From Clostridia bacterium (GTDB lineage: Bacteria; Bacillota; Clostridia; Oscillospirales; QAMX01), in NCBI GenBank assembly GCA_024404415.1, contig JAKSPX010000113.1, positions 1 through 5,667 on the forward strand: a stretch of 5,667 nt of DNA. The letters run 5' to 3'. The notes under the pieces were generated by a model. The model made no database searches, was not told the DNA's origin, and was given only the letters and a program-made list of their open reading frames with translations. Below, piece by piece: positions 1 to 5,667 of this stretch (positions are counted from its first letter, which is position 1; every line of letters begins with the position of its first letter). The position numbers and the translations under genes were made by a program.

Positions 1-340
1 TTTCGTAGTCCTCGGTCGGCTGATCCAGAACTTCCTTCCACGGGTATTGGGCGACCGCCGCCGTCACGACGATGTCGGGCAGGGCAAATTCCCGCTCGAT
101 CTTCTCCCTCATCGCCATGACCGAATCAAGCTTCCCGACGTCGCAGGAGGCGTGATAGGCTTTCACGCCGTATTTTTCACGGATATCCGCGGCAAAAGCC
201 TCGGCTCTTTCCGCGTTATGCTGATAGACGAGGATGACGTCCGCGCCCGCCTCGGCGAGCTTTCTCACCATGCCGCGCCCAAGCTGCCCGGTCTCGCCGG
301 TGACAAGGGCGGTCGTGCCCGATAAATCAAGCTTTACCAT
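1..340 (-). CDS. Short-chain dehydrogenase/reductase (SDR), 5' part only
   Basis: This is the N-terminal 113 codons of an NAD(P)-dependent SDR oxidoreductase; the rest, including the catalytic Tyr-x-x-x-Lys, lies beyond the left edge. It starts at the ATG at 340-338. Seen: a Rossmann beta-alpha-beta start with the nucleotide-binding motif TGETGQLGRG (residues 14-23), a second strand DVILVYQHN (34-42), CDV (66-68, with the Asp expected to contact adenine), and the fourth strand DIVVTAAVAQYPW (89-101). In classical SDRs the motifs are TGxxxGxG and NNAG. Here the middle Gly is shifted (Gln19) and NNAG is replaced by TAAV (93-96). No acidic residue ends strand 2, which hints at NADP(H), but this is weak. 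The gene follows the isomerase gene after 6 bases, so it probably acts on a sugar or keto-sugar in the same cytoplasmic pathway. The family is fairly certain; the substrate is unknown. Its own Shine-Dalgarno sequence is poor. Confidence 0.85.
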   Translation of the reverse strand, partial: MVKLDLSGTTALVTGETGQLGRGMVRKLAEAGADVILVYQHNAERAEAFAADIREKYGVKAYHASCDVGKLDSVMAMREKIEREFALPDIVVTAAVAQYPWKEVLDQPTEDYE

Positions 341-360
341 TTCGTGTCACGCTTCTTCAT
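334..360 (-). other. Possible 8-codon coupling mini-ORF across the isomerase/SDR junction
   Basis: The SDR start at 340 has no good Shine-Dalgarno sequence. A GGAG at 369-366, five bases before an out-of-frame ATG at 360, opens a tiny frame reading MKKRDTKW and ending at TAA 336-334, just past the SDR ATG. Ribosomes stopping there could re-initiate on the SDR start. Seen directly: the site, start and stop. Inferred: any use of it. Such short frames also arise by chance, so this is a weak call. Confidence 0.25.
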
Positions 361-1195
361 AGATTCTCCGGGGCTCCCGGAGGCTTTCATTCATATAGAC
401 CGCGTAGCTTGCGCGGAGCGGCGCCGGGCGGCGGGAGGTGGTGACTTCCATGTTGAGGCTCCCGCGGTAGCCGATCTTTTTGAGGGTCTTCATGACCCCG
501 TTCCACCCGATATTCCCGAGGAAGGGGGCAAGGTGGATGTCGTCCTCGCCGAAATTGTCGTTGAGATGTACCAGAACCAACAGTGAGCCGACCTTTTCGA
601 GGCTCTTTTCCTGATCCTGCATGGAGATGTTGGCGTGGCCCGTGTCCCACGTCACGCCGATGGAGAGGCTGTCTGCCAGATATAATAAGTCGTTCACGTC
701 GGTCGCGTAGCGGCGGATGCGCGCCGGGGCGCTTCTCCCCGCGCCGCGCATATTCTCAAGGCCCAGGGTGAGGCCGACCTTGTGGGCATAGTCCGCATAG
801 GGCTTGAGGAATTCAAGCGCATTCTCCGCCTCTTTATCGTGGTCATAATCCTCGCGCATAGAGGTGCGCGGATGGATGGCCGCGGCCTCCGCGCCGAGCA
901 TCTTCGCCACGTCCATGCCGCGCAGGGAGGCGATGCGGAAGAATTCCCAGCTCTCCGCGTCGTCTGCCGCCGGGTAGGAAAAAGGCAGATGGACGTACCT
1001 GATCTTCATGCCGCCCTTTTCCGCCGCCTCGGCTTTGGCGGCGAAAAGCGCTTCGTAGTCCTCTTCCAGAAGCTCCTTCACGCGGAGATCGAGGTCAAAT
1101 TCGTCAAAGCCCGCCTTTTTCGCAAAGGCCGTCTCCTCCGCCGCCGTGGCTTCGCGCGTGGGGAGGATATCATAGGAAACACAGAGTTTTTTCAT
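347..1195 (-). CDS. Sugar isomerase/epimerase-like TIM barrel protein (xylose isomerase-like, AP endonuclease 2 superfamily)
   Basis: This 282-residue cytoplasmic protein belongs to the xylose-isomerase-like TIM barrel superfamily (PF01261), which includes ketose 3-epimerases, hydroxypyruvate isomerase, inosose dehydratase and endonuclease IV. Seen: barrel strands and motifs YVHLPFSYP (67-75), AAIHPR (105-110), LGLENM (144-149), VTWDTGHANIS (181-191), VHLNDNFGEDDIHL (209-222) and SLNMEV (246-251). Glu147, Asp184, His210 and Glu250 are the likely metal-binding quartet; their spacing resembles that of D-tagatose 3-epimerase-type enzymes. The length is normal for the family. The start chosen is the ATG at 1195, because AGGTGA lies 5 bases upstream; a GTG at 1204 is in frame but has no suitable site. 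The gene begins 5 bases after the esterase stop. Sugar isomerisation or epimerisation fits the glycosidase context, but a dehydratase of the same fold cannot be excluded. Fold confidence is high, substrate confidence low. Confidence 0.85.
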   Translation of the reverse strand: MKKLCVSYDILPTREATAAEETAFAKKAGFDEFDLDLRVKELLEEDYEALFAAKAEAAEKGGMKIRYVHLPFSYPAADDAESWEFFRIASLRGMDVAKMLGAEAAAIHPRTSMREDYDHDKEAENALEFLKPYADYAHKVGLTLGLENMRGAGRSAPARIRRYATDVNDLLYLADSLSIGVTWDTGHANISMQDQEKSLEKVGSLLVLVHLNDNFGEDDIHLAPFLGNIGWNGVMKTLKKIGYRGSLNMEVTTSRRPAPLRASYAVYMNESLREPRRIYEEA

Positions 1196-1200
1196 AGTCG

Positions 1201-1206
1201 TCACCT
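1201..1206 (-). promoter_or_regulatory. Ribosome-binding site deciding the isomerase start
   Basis: AGGTGA contains the TGA stop of the esterase gene and lies 5 bases before the ATG at 1195. It favours this ATG over the in-frame GTG at 1204, which overlaps the same site. Ribosomes ending the esterase would finish on the initiation site of the next gene. Confidence 0.75.
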
Positions 1207-2286
1207 GATAATGGCGATATCGGTGAGTTCAAAGGTGCTGCCGCGGCCGTCCGGAGCGAAGATCGGCTGGATCTCCAGCGTGTGCTCCCCGTCTTCAAGA
1301 CCGGTGACCGGCTCCATCGCGCGCACCCAGTCGGTGGCGTTTAACGACCACGCGGGCAGCGGGGCGTTTTTCTTCACCCATTCGCCGCCGTCGATGCGGT
1401 ACTGATAGGCTGCGTGGAAGAGATTTTCCATCTTGCGGAGCACGAAGCCGCGCCCCTCGAATTTCAGGAAGAGCGAGGAGGTCATGGACGCGGTGAAGAG
1501 GATGTGTTCCACCGTCGGGATGCGTCTTTCGTGCACCAGTCTCCATGCACCGCGTCTCTCGATCTTTTCAAGCGGGAAACGATAGGTCTTCCCCCAGTTG
1601 TCCGCGTGGAGCGGCGCGGGGATCTCATAAGTCTGCGGCTTTGCGTTTGCGATTTCCTCTTCCAGAAGAGCGCAGACGGGTTCGGCGTAGAAGCGGCTGC
1701 CCGCATCCGCCGGATGCAGGCCGTCCGGGAGCCATTCCTCCCACTTGAGGAAGCCCGACATGACGAGGTCGAAAGTATAACGCGACATGAAGACGCTTGT
1801 GAGGGAATAGTGGTCGGCGAGTTCCTCCCAGTCGCAGATGGTCCGGGGAAGCGTCCCGGCGAGGAAATCGTCATACATGGCCTGAGAATAGGTATAAGTC
1901 ACGACGATGTCGCTTTCGGTGCCTTCCAGAAGCTTGCGGACCACGCCCTCGCGGCAGGCGCCCCAGGCTTGTTCGCCATCGTTGACGGCTGATTCCACGA
2001 AGATCAGATCGGGTTTATAGGGAATGACGCTGTCGTCGACGTAGAGAATGCTGGAAAGCGAGCCGGTCGCGCCCTTGGCGGCGTTTTCCACGTCCACGAT
2101 GAGGCCGGGATAGCGCGCGACGAACCAGTCGGCCACCTTGTCCGCCCACCTCTTGGCGTCGCCGGGCTCGGTGATGGAGCCGCCGACGAAGGCGATGGTG
2201 ATGTGGCCTCTTCTGATAGCCTCGGCCGTGTGCCAGAGGGGACGGCGGGAGGTGATATAGGGTTTCAGATCTTTGACGTTATTCAT
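1201..2286 (-). CDS. SGNH/GDSL-type esterase with C-terminal beta-domain (probable carbohydrate esterase)
   Basis: This 361-residue two-domain hydrolase has no signal peptide. The SGNH domain (about residues 28-215) carries all four blocks: FVGGSIT (33-39, nucleophile Ser37), AAKGATGS (69-76, block II Gly), ESAVND (98-103, block III Asn102) and LPDGLHP (186-192, Asp188 and His191). The family hydrolyses ester bonds, often O-acetyl groups on carbohydrates. The remaining roughly 140 residues look like a beta-sandwich, with repeated short hydrophobic strands such as HILFTASM and SLFLKFEGRGFVL and an ending STFELTDIAIIR. The layout of SGNH plus a C-terminal carbohydrate-binding-like domain is reminiscent of CE17 acetyl-mannan esterases of gut Firmicutes; this is recollection of architecture, not an alignment. 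The start is set at the ATG at 2286 because GAGG lies 7 bases upstream; the ATG at 2292 sits only one base from GAGG. It follows the GH36 gene closely, suggesting joint removal of substituents from one oligosaccharide. Confidence 0.85.
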   Translation of the reverse strand: MNNVKDLKPYITSRRPLWHTAEAIRRGHITIAFVGGSITEPGDAKRWADKVADWFVARYPGLIVDVENAAKGATGSLSSILYVDDSVIPYKPDLIFVESAVNDGEQAWGACREGVVRKLLEGTESDIVVTYTYSQAMYDDFLAGTLPRTICDWEELADHYSLTSVFMSRYTFDLVMSGFLKWEEWLPDGLHPADAGSRFYAEPVCALLEEEIANAKPQTYEIPAPLHADNWGKTYRFPLEKIERRGAWRLVHERRIPTVEHILFTASMTSSLFLKFEGRGFVLRKMENLFHAAYQYRIDGGEWVKKNAPLPAWSLNATDWVRAMEPVTGLEDGEHTLEIQPIFAPDGRGSTFELTDIAIIR

Positions 2287-2293
2287 GTCCATA

Positions 2294-2297
2294 CCTC
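2294..2297 (-). promoter_or_regulatory. Ribosome-binding site deciding the esterase start
   Basis: GAGG overlaps the TGA stop of the GH36 gene (2298-2296). It is 7 bases from the ATG at 2286 but only one base from the ATG at 2292. Normal spacing therefore favours the downstream ATG as the start of the SGNH esterase. Confidence 0.75.
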
Positions 2298-4188
2298 ACT
2301 TTTTATGATAAAAAATGACTTTACTGGAGCGTTTTTCGGGCAAAGAGACGGTGACGCCGCCTTTCCCGATCTCTTTATCGGAGAGAACAAAGCTTTCGCC
2401 GGTCAAGGAGTCCTCAAAGGCGTAATCGCCTTCCGTGAGTCCTGAACGAAGGAGGCTTGCTTTCGCCACGGGGCTCTTTTCGCGGCGGAAGGTCATGAGC
2501 ACGCCCTCATCCTTTTCCGGGTCGTGATACTGCCAGACGCACCATTCCTTCTTGGAAAGCGACCACGCGGTAAGCGGATAGAAATCGCGGTTGAAATAAG
2601 GCCGTGCCTTTTTGTATTCCTTCACAAGCGCACGGAGGATATCCATGGTAGGTGTTTTCACGACGGGATTTTCTTCCGTCCACCACCAGTTGTGCTCCGA
2701 AAGCGCCGAGCCGTAGCAGCTTCGGATCTCGTAAACGTCATCCATCGCGCCGTTGATGCCGGTCGCGGAATACGGGAAGAGCGAGGAAACGGCGGTATTC
2801 TGCGCCTGCGTGACGTCCGGGTCGGCGTTGAAGAAGCACTGGTAGTCGCTTCGCCACAAAGGAAGCGCACGGGCGAGCATTTCGATGTCGTTTCGTCTGC
2901 CGCCGGAGGAGCAGTTATCGATATAGAGCTTGGGGAATCTTTCCAGAAGCGCATCCCAGAGCTTATAAAGGCCGTTGATATATAAGATCTCCGTGATGCC
3001 CCGTCTCCCCTCCGTGTCGCGGCTTTGCCAGTACGGAAGCGGATCAAAATTGAAATCCTGCCGGTAGCAGTCGAGCTTCAGCGTTTCGATGTGCCCGAAA
3101 AGCATTTCAAAGACCATTTTATTGGCTTTCGGATCGCCGAGATCGACCAGAAGGTCGTCCCTTCCGATGTCGATCATGACTTCCGGATGTTCCTTCACCC
3201 AGTCGGTCCCGCGCCGCGCGCGTTCCGGTTCCACCCATAAGAGCATCTCCAGCCCCGCCTGATGCGCGGCCTCGGAAACCTCCTTCAAGCCGTCCGGATG
3301 GTCGCGGGTATTCACGTTCCAGCTTCCCGTGTGCTGGCCCCAGTCGCCCTCGTGCTCGTTTTTGGAATATTGGGTCGAGTGGCCGTACCACCCGGCGTCG
3401 ATGAAGAAGCATTCAAAGCCGAGGTCGTTTTCGGTGATGCCCTTGATATGCTCCAGCATGGTCGCGCTCTTCATAGCGCCCCAGGTCATGGCGTTGACGC
3501 GGCCGTAAGGCGGCCTGTCCCCTTTTCCGAGCACACACCGTTCGCGCATGGCGCGGCGGAAAGCGTTGTGCCCCGCGTCTGACCCTTTTTCATATTCCAC
3601 CGCTAAAAGCGAGACAGTCCGTACTTTTTCGCCGGGCTTGAGATAGAATTCCGCTCCGTCAAGACCTGCGCGGAAACTGACGCCTGCCTCCGTCATCCGG
3701 AAGGAGGCTTTCCATCTTCCCGTCCAGCCGACGCCGAAGATCACGCCGCTTTCACCCACAGACAGTTCAAAATACGGTGCGGTGGTCTCGCAGGAACGGC
3801 CGCCGACAGGCGCGAAGACCAGTTCCTCTCCGAAATGAAGCTCATGTTCAATGGCGCTGTACTCGATCTCATCGCAGTTGGAGCCGCGATAACTTTTGAG
3901 AATGACCTTCGGTTGCTGCAGGAAACCGCGTCCCGGAGCATGGAAGCCCTCCGGGAAAGCGATCACACCGTCGGTGTCGGCGATTTCGGAAAGGAGCGCC
4001 GTTTCACCATCCCCGGTATTTTCAAAAGTATTTACCGTGTAGACGCCGCCGGCATACTTTTCATTTTTCCGCGTGACCTTCAGATTTCCGAAAAGGGCGC
4101 TTTTTACCCCTTCCCCTGCCGGAAGAAGGTCGTTTCCGGTGATTTTCCTGTCACCGTAGACAAACGAGAATCCGTTTTTAAATTTCAT
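2296..4188 (-). CDS. GH36/melibiase-family alpha-galactosidase-like glycoside hydrolase
   Basis: This 630-residue retaining glycoside hydrolase is predicted to cleave alpha-galactosides (or related alpha-linked sugars) in the cytoplasm; there is no signal peptide. Layout: N-terminal beta-sandwich (about 1-220), TIM barrel (about 230-525), C-terminal beta-domain (about 530-630). Motifs seen: WGAM (236-239), FIDAGWYG (262-269), LLWVEPE (316-322), YRQDFNFDP (375-383), DNCSSGGRRND (424-434) and LWRSDY (444-449). Asp378 is the likely nucleophile and Asp448 the acid/base; they are 70 residues apart, as expected for GH36. The active site departs from the usual KWDxN and CSxGGGRFD wording, matching a widespread but little-characterised branch of annotated alpha-galactosidases. 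The protein is shorter than typical bacterial GH36 enzymes (about 700-750). The start at 4188 has AAGGGAG 7 bases upstream and overlaps the transporter stop as ATGA. Family confidence is high; the exact sugar is unproven and could be, for example, an alpha-N-acetylgalactosaminide. Confidence 0.9.
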   Translation of the reverse strand: MKFKNGFSFVYGDRKITGNDLLPAGEGVKSALFGNLKVTRKNEKYAGGVYTVNTFENTGDGETALLSEIADTDGVIAFPEGFHAPGRGFLQQPKVILKSYRGSNCDEIEYSAIEHELHFGEELVFAPVGGRSCETTAPYFELSVGESGVIFGVGWTGRWKASFRMTEAGVSFRAGLDGAEFYLKPGEKVRTVSLLAVEYEKGSDAGHNAFRRAMRERCVLGKGDRPPYGRVNAMTWGAMKSATMLEHIKGITENDLGFECFFIDAGWYGHSTQYSKNEHEGDWGQHTGSWNVNTRDHPDGLKEVSEAAHQAGLEMLLWVEPERARRGTDWVKEHPEVMIDIGRDDLLVDLGDPKANKMVFEMLFGHIETLKLDCYRQDFNFDPLPYWQSRDTEGRRGITEILYINGLYKLWDALLERFPKLYIDNCSSGGRRNDIEMLARALPLWRSDYQCFFNADPDVTQAQNTAVSSLFPYSATGINGAMDDVYEIRSCYGSALSEHNWWWTEENPVVKTPTMDILRALVKEYKKARPYFNRDFYPLTAWSLSKKEWCVWQYHDPEKDEGVLMTFRREKSPVAKASLLRSGLTEGDYAFEDSLTGESFVLSDKEIGKGGVTVSLPEKRSSKVIFYHKK

Positions 4189-5651
4189 GCGTTTTCTCCC
4201 TTCAGTTTGATGAATCTCCACTTGCCCTTGCCGTAATGCCACGCGATGAGGGCGGTGCGCAAAAGCTGATCGGCCACCAGCGCATACCACGCGCCCCAGA
4301 GGCCGAGCGAGAAGACGTTGACGAGCAGGAGTGCAAGACTGCTTCGCACGACAAGCACCGTGATGAACATGACCACGGCGGGGAAGCGCGTGTCGCCCGC
4401 TCCTCTGAGCGCGCCCGCGACGATGAACTGGCTGGACTGGAAGGGCTGGATGCAGCCGACCATGATGAGGATGCTGCCGCCGAGGGAAACCACCTCGGGC
4501 GTCTGGTTGTAGAGCCAGACGACGCTCCTGCCGCAGACGATGAGGAGCAATCCTAAAACGATGGAGGTATAAAGGCCGATGCGGCGGGTGTGGCGGGTGT
4601 AATTCTCCGCCATGTCGATCCGCTTCTTGCCGAGGCTCTGCCCCATCAATGTCGTAGCGGAGTTTGCGAAGGCCTGCCCGGTCATGAAGCTCATGGCCTG
4701 AATATTCATGCAGATCTGGTGGGTGGCGTAGGCCACGTCGCCGAGGCCCGCGACGGTGCGGGTGTAGATGATGATGCCCGCGCGCATGAAGAGCTGCTCC
4801 ACCATGGAGGGGATGCCGATGGAGACCACGTTGGCGAGGATCATCCAGTCGATCCTGAATTTTTCGCGGAGGCTCAAATAGACGTAGCGCTTTTTATTGA
4901 GCACGATGATGACCGCGAAGACGAATGCCGCCGTCTGTCCGATGATGGTAGCGAGCGACGCGCCCGCGACGTCCATTTCCGGGAAGCCGCACTTGCCGTA
5001 GATCAGGAAATAGTTGAAAACGAGGTTGACCGCGTTGGCAAGCGTGTTGTAGATAAGGGGCATCTTGGTGTCGCCGATGCCGCGGAGCACCGCCGTGAAG
5101 GTAAAGGTCAGGCACAGGGGCACAAAGCCGTACATTTGAATGACGAAATAGTCCTTTGCGAAGGCGTAGGTCGCGCTCGAAATGCCGTCACCGCCCATGA
5201 AATGCAGGAGCGGAGCGGCGAAAATGACGCCGACGACCATAAAGAGCACCGAGAGGACAAGGTTGAACAAGAGCGACTGGCGGAAAACCTGATTGGCCTT
5301 CTCGCGGTTACCCTGCCCGCGGAAGCGCGCCACCATGGCGGTTGCGCCGACGTTCAGGGCCTGCATCATGGTCATCAGAAGGAATTTCGGCTGGGCACTG
5401 ATGCCGACGGCCGAAAGCGCCTGCACGCCCATTTCACCCGGGAGCTGACCGACCATGATCTGGTCCGCCATGCTGGTGAGCTGGGTCAGGACAAGCTCCA
5501 AAAAGGAGGGCCACGCGATCTTCACCACGTCTCCGTAGAGCATCCGGTGGGTCACCCCTTCCGGGAGCGGCATCTTTTTGAATTTTGAGCCTTTTTCCGG
5601 GAGGTCCTCGTCTCTTCCCATGGGAAGGTCGTCCAGCGTCGTTCTGACCAT
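4185..5651 (-). CDS. MATE-family multidrug/organic cation efflux transporter
   Basis: This complete 488-residue inner-membrane antiporter of the MATE family would export cationic or aromatic compounds in exchange for Na+ or H+. About 12 membrane helices can be read, roughly at residues 45-65, 85-108, 126-148, 166-188, 197-218, 228-251, 268-292, 305-335, 357-380, 388-413, 422-446 and 449-472. Family marks seen: MADQIMVGQLPG near helix 1 (Asp63), VARFRGQGNREKAN after helix 2, and GIPSMVEQLFMR in helix 7 (Glu285). The pseudo-repeat of the two halves is visible as LRGIGDTKMP (189-198) and LRGAGDTRFP (415-424). About 40 hydrophilic, charged residues precede helix 1. The start is the ATG at 5651, with GAGGA 10 bases upstream; a later start at residue 11 or 37 is possible. 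The last bases overlap the GH36 start, so the two are probably co-translated. The substrate cannot be read from sequence; a role in sugar or glycoside traffic would be speculative. Confidence 0.93.
   Translation of the reverse strand: MVRTTLDDLPMGRDEDLPEKGSKFKKMPLPEGVTHRMLYGDVVKIAWPSFLELVLTQLTSMADQIMVGQLPGEMGVQALSAVGISAQPKFLLMTMMQALNVGATAMVARFRGQGNREKANQVFRQSLLFNLVLSVLFMVVGVIFAAPLLHFMGGDGISSATYAFAKDYFVIQMYGFVPLCLTFTFTAVLRGIGDTKMPLIYNTLANAVNLVFNYFLIYGKCGFPEMDVAGASLATIIGQTAAFVFAVIIVLNKKRYVYLSLREKFRIDWMILANVVSIGIPSMVEQLFMRAGIIIYTRTVAGLGDVAYATHQICMNIQAMSFMTGQAFANSATTLMGQSLGKKRIDMAENYTRHTRRIGLYTSIVLGLLLIVCGRSVVWLYNQTPEVVSLGGSILIMVGCIQPFQSSQFIVAGALRGAGDTRFPAVVMFITVLVVRSSLALLLVNVFSLGLWGAWYALVADQLLRTALIAWHYGKGKWRFIKLKGENA
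4196..4202 (-). promoter_or_regulatory. Ribosome-binding site of the GH36 gene, inside the MATE 3' end
   Basis: AAGGGAG lies 7 bases before the ATG at 4188 and within the last codons of the transporter gene. It fixes the GH36 start and rules out the longer in-frame extension up to 4290. With the ATGA stop/start overlap, it implies translational coupling. Confidence 0.85.
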
Positions 5652-5661
5652 TTTGGTCTTT

Positions 5662-5666
5662 TCCTC
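5662..5666 (-). promoter_or_regulatory. Ribosome-binding site of the MATE gene
   Basis: GAGGA lies 10 bases before the ATG at 5651. The spacing is slightly long, but this is the only purine-rich site in the 16 bases that precede the gene. It supports the upstream start over the internal Met codons at residues 11 and 27. No promoter can be judged, because the window ends here. Confidence 0.6.
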
Positions 5667-5667
5667 G

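Noticed and set aside
47..586. Plus-strand open frames of 92 and 80 codons near the left edge
   Set aside because: They are antisense to the SDR and isomerase genes, whose reading frames show clear family motifs; these frames show none.
1196..1204. GTG start for the isomerase, giving 3 extra residues and a GTGA overlap
   Set aside because: The GTG lies inside the AGGTGA site that best serves the ATG at 1195.
782..1405. A 207-codon open frame on the plus strand across the isomerase/esterase junction
   Set aside because: It is Arg-rich, has no family motif, and spans the junction of two well-supported minus-strand genes.
1414..1992. A 192-codon open frame on the plus strand opposite the esterase gene
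   Set aside because: It has no recognisable motif, while the minus strand carries the full set of SGNH catalytic blocks over the same bases. It is treated as a shadow.
4189..4290. A 34-residue N-terminal extension of the GH36 protein
   Set aside because: The extra residues are unlike a GH36 N-terminus and overlap the coding 3' end of the MATE gene. A strong Shine-Dalgarno sequence with 7-base spacing marks the ATG at 4188 instead.
4590..5588. A 332-codon open frame on the plus strand
   Set aside because: It lies wholly antisense to the MATE gene, is unusually rich in His, Asp, Glu and Arg with no recognisable domain or membrane pattern, and looks like a by-product of the codon usage of the real gene.
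5652..5667. Promoter upstream of the MATE gene
   Set aside because: Only 16 bases are available and they hold just a ribosome-binding site. The operon may begin further right, outside the window.

Overview
The window is a compact, single-direction gene block. Five protein-coding genes all lie on the minus strand, so they read from right to left. They are packed with overlaps or gaps of under 10 bases, and almost no non-coding DNA is left. The base composition is fairly GC-rich (well above 50 % by eye). The ribosome-binding sites are GGAG/GAGG-type, most genes start with ATG, and the proteins resemble those of carbohydrate-using anaerobic Firmicutes (Clostridia). Assignment to a GC-rich clostridial lineage, for example from a gut, is an inference from protein style only; there is no rRNA or other marker gene.

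In transcription order: (1) a complete 12-helix MATE-family transporter at 5651-4185; (2) a GH36/melibiase-type alpha-galactosidase-like hydrolase at 4188-2296, whose ATG overlaps the transporter stop as ATGA; (3) a two-domain SGNH/GDSL esterase at 2286-1201; (4) a sugar isomerase/epimerase-like TIM barrel protein at 1195-347; (5) the first 113 codons of a short-chain dehydrogenase/reductase at 340 to the left edge, cut off by the window. Bases 5652-5667 hold only the ribosome-binding site of the transporter. No promoter, terminator, RNA gene, mobile element, repeat array or CRISPR is visible.

Taken together, genes 2-5 look like an intracellular route for a decorated oligosaccharide or glycoside. 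The esterase could remove acyl groups, the GH36 enzyme could remove alpha-linked galactose-type residues, and the isomerase/epimerase and the dehydrogenase could process a released sugar. None of the enzymes has a signal peptide, so the substrate would be imported first, but no recognisable importer lies inside the window. One specific hypothesis is acetylated galactomannan or galactoglucomannan side-chain removal. It rests on the esterase's SGNH plus C-terminal beta-domain layout and its GH36 neighbour, and it is unproven. The least expected member is the MATE transporter, whose stop overlaps the glycosidase start.

Nothing in the window demands a wholly new system. The points most worth following are the divergent active-site motifs of the GH36 and SDR proteins, the pairing of an esterase with a glycosidase, and the tightly coupled junctions. 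Two of these junctions keep neighbouring genes in the same reading frame, separated by one TGA.
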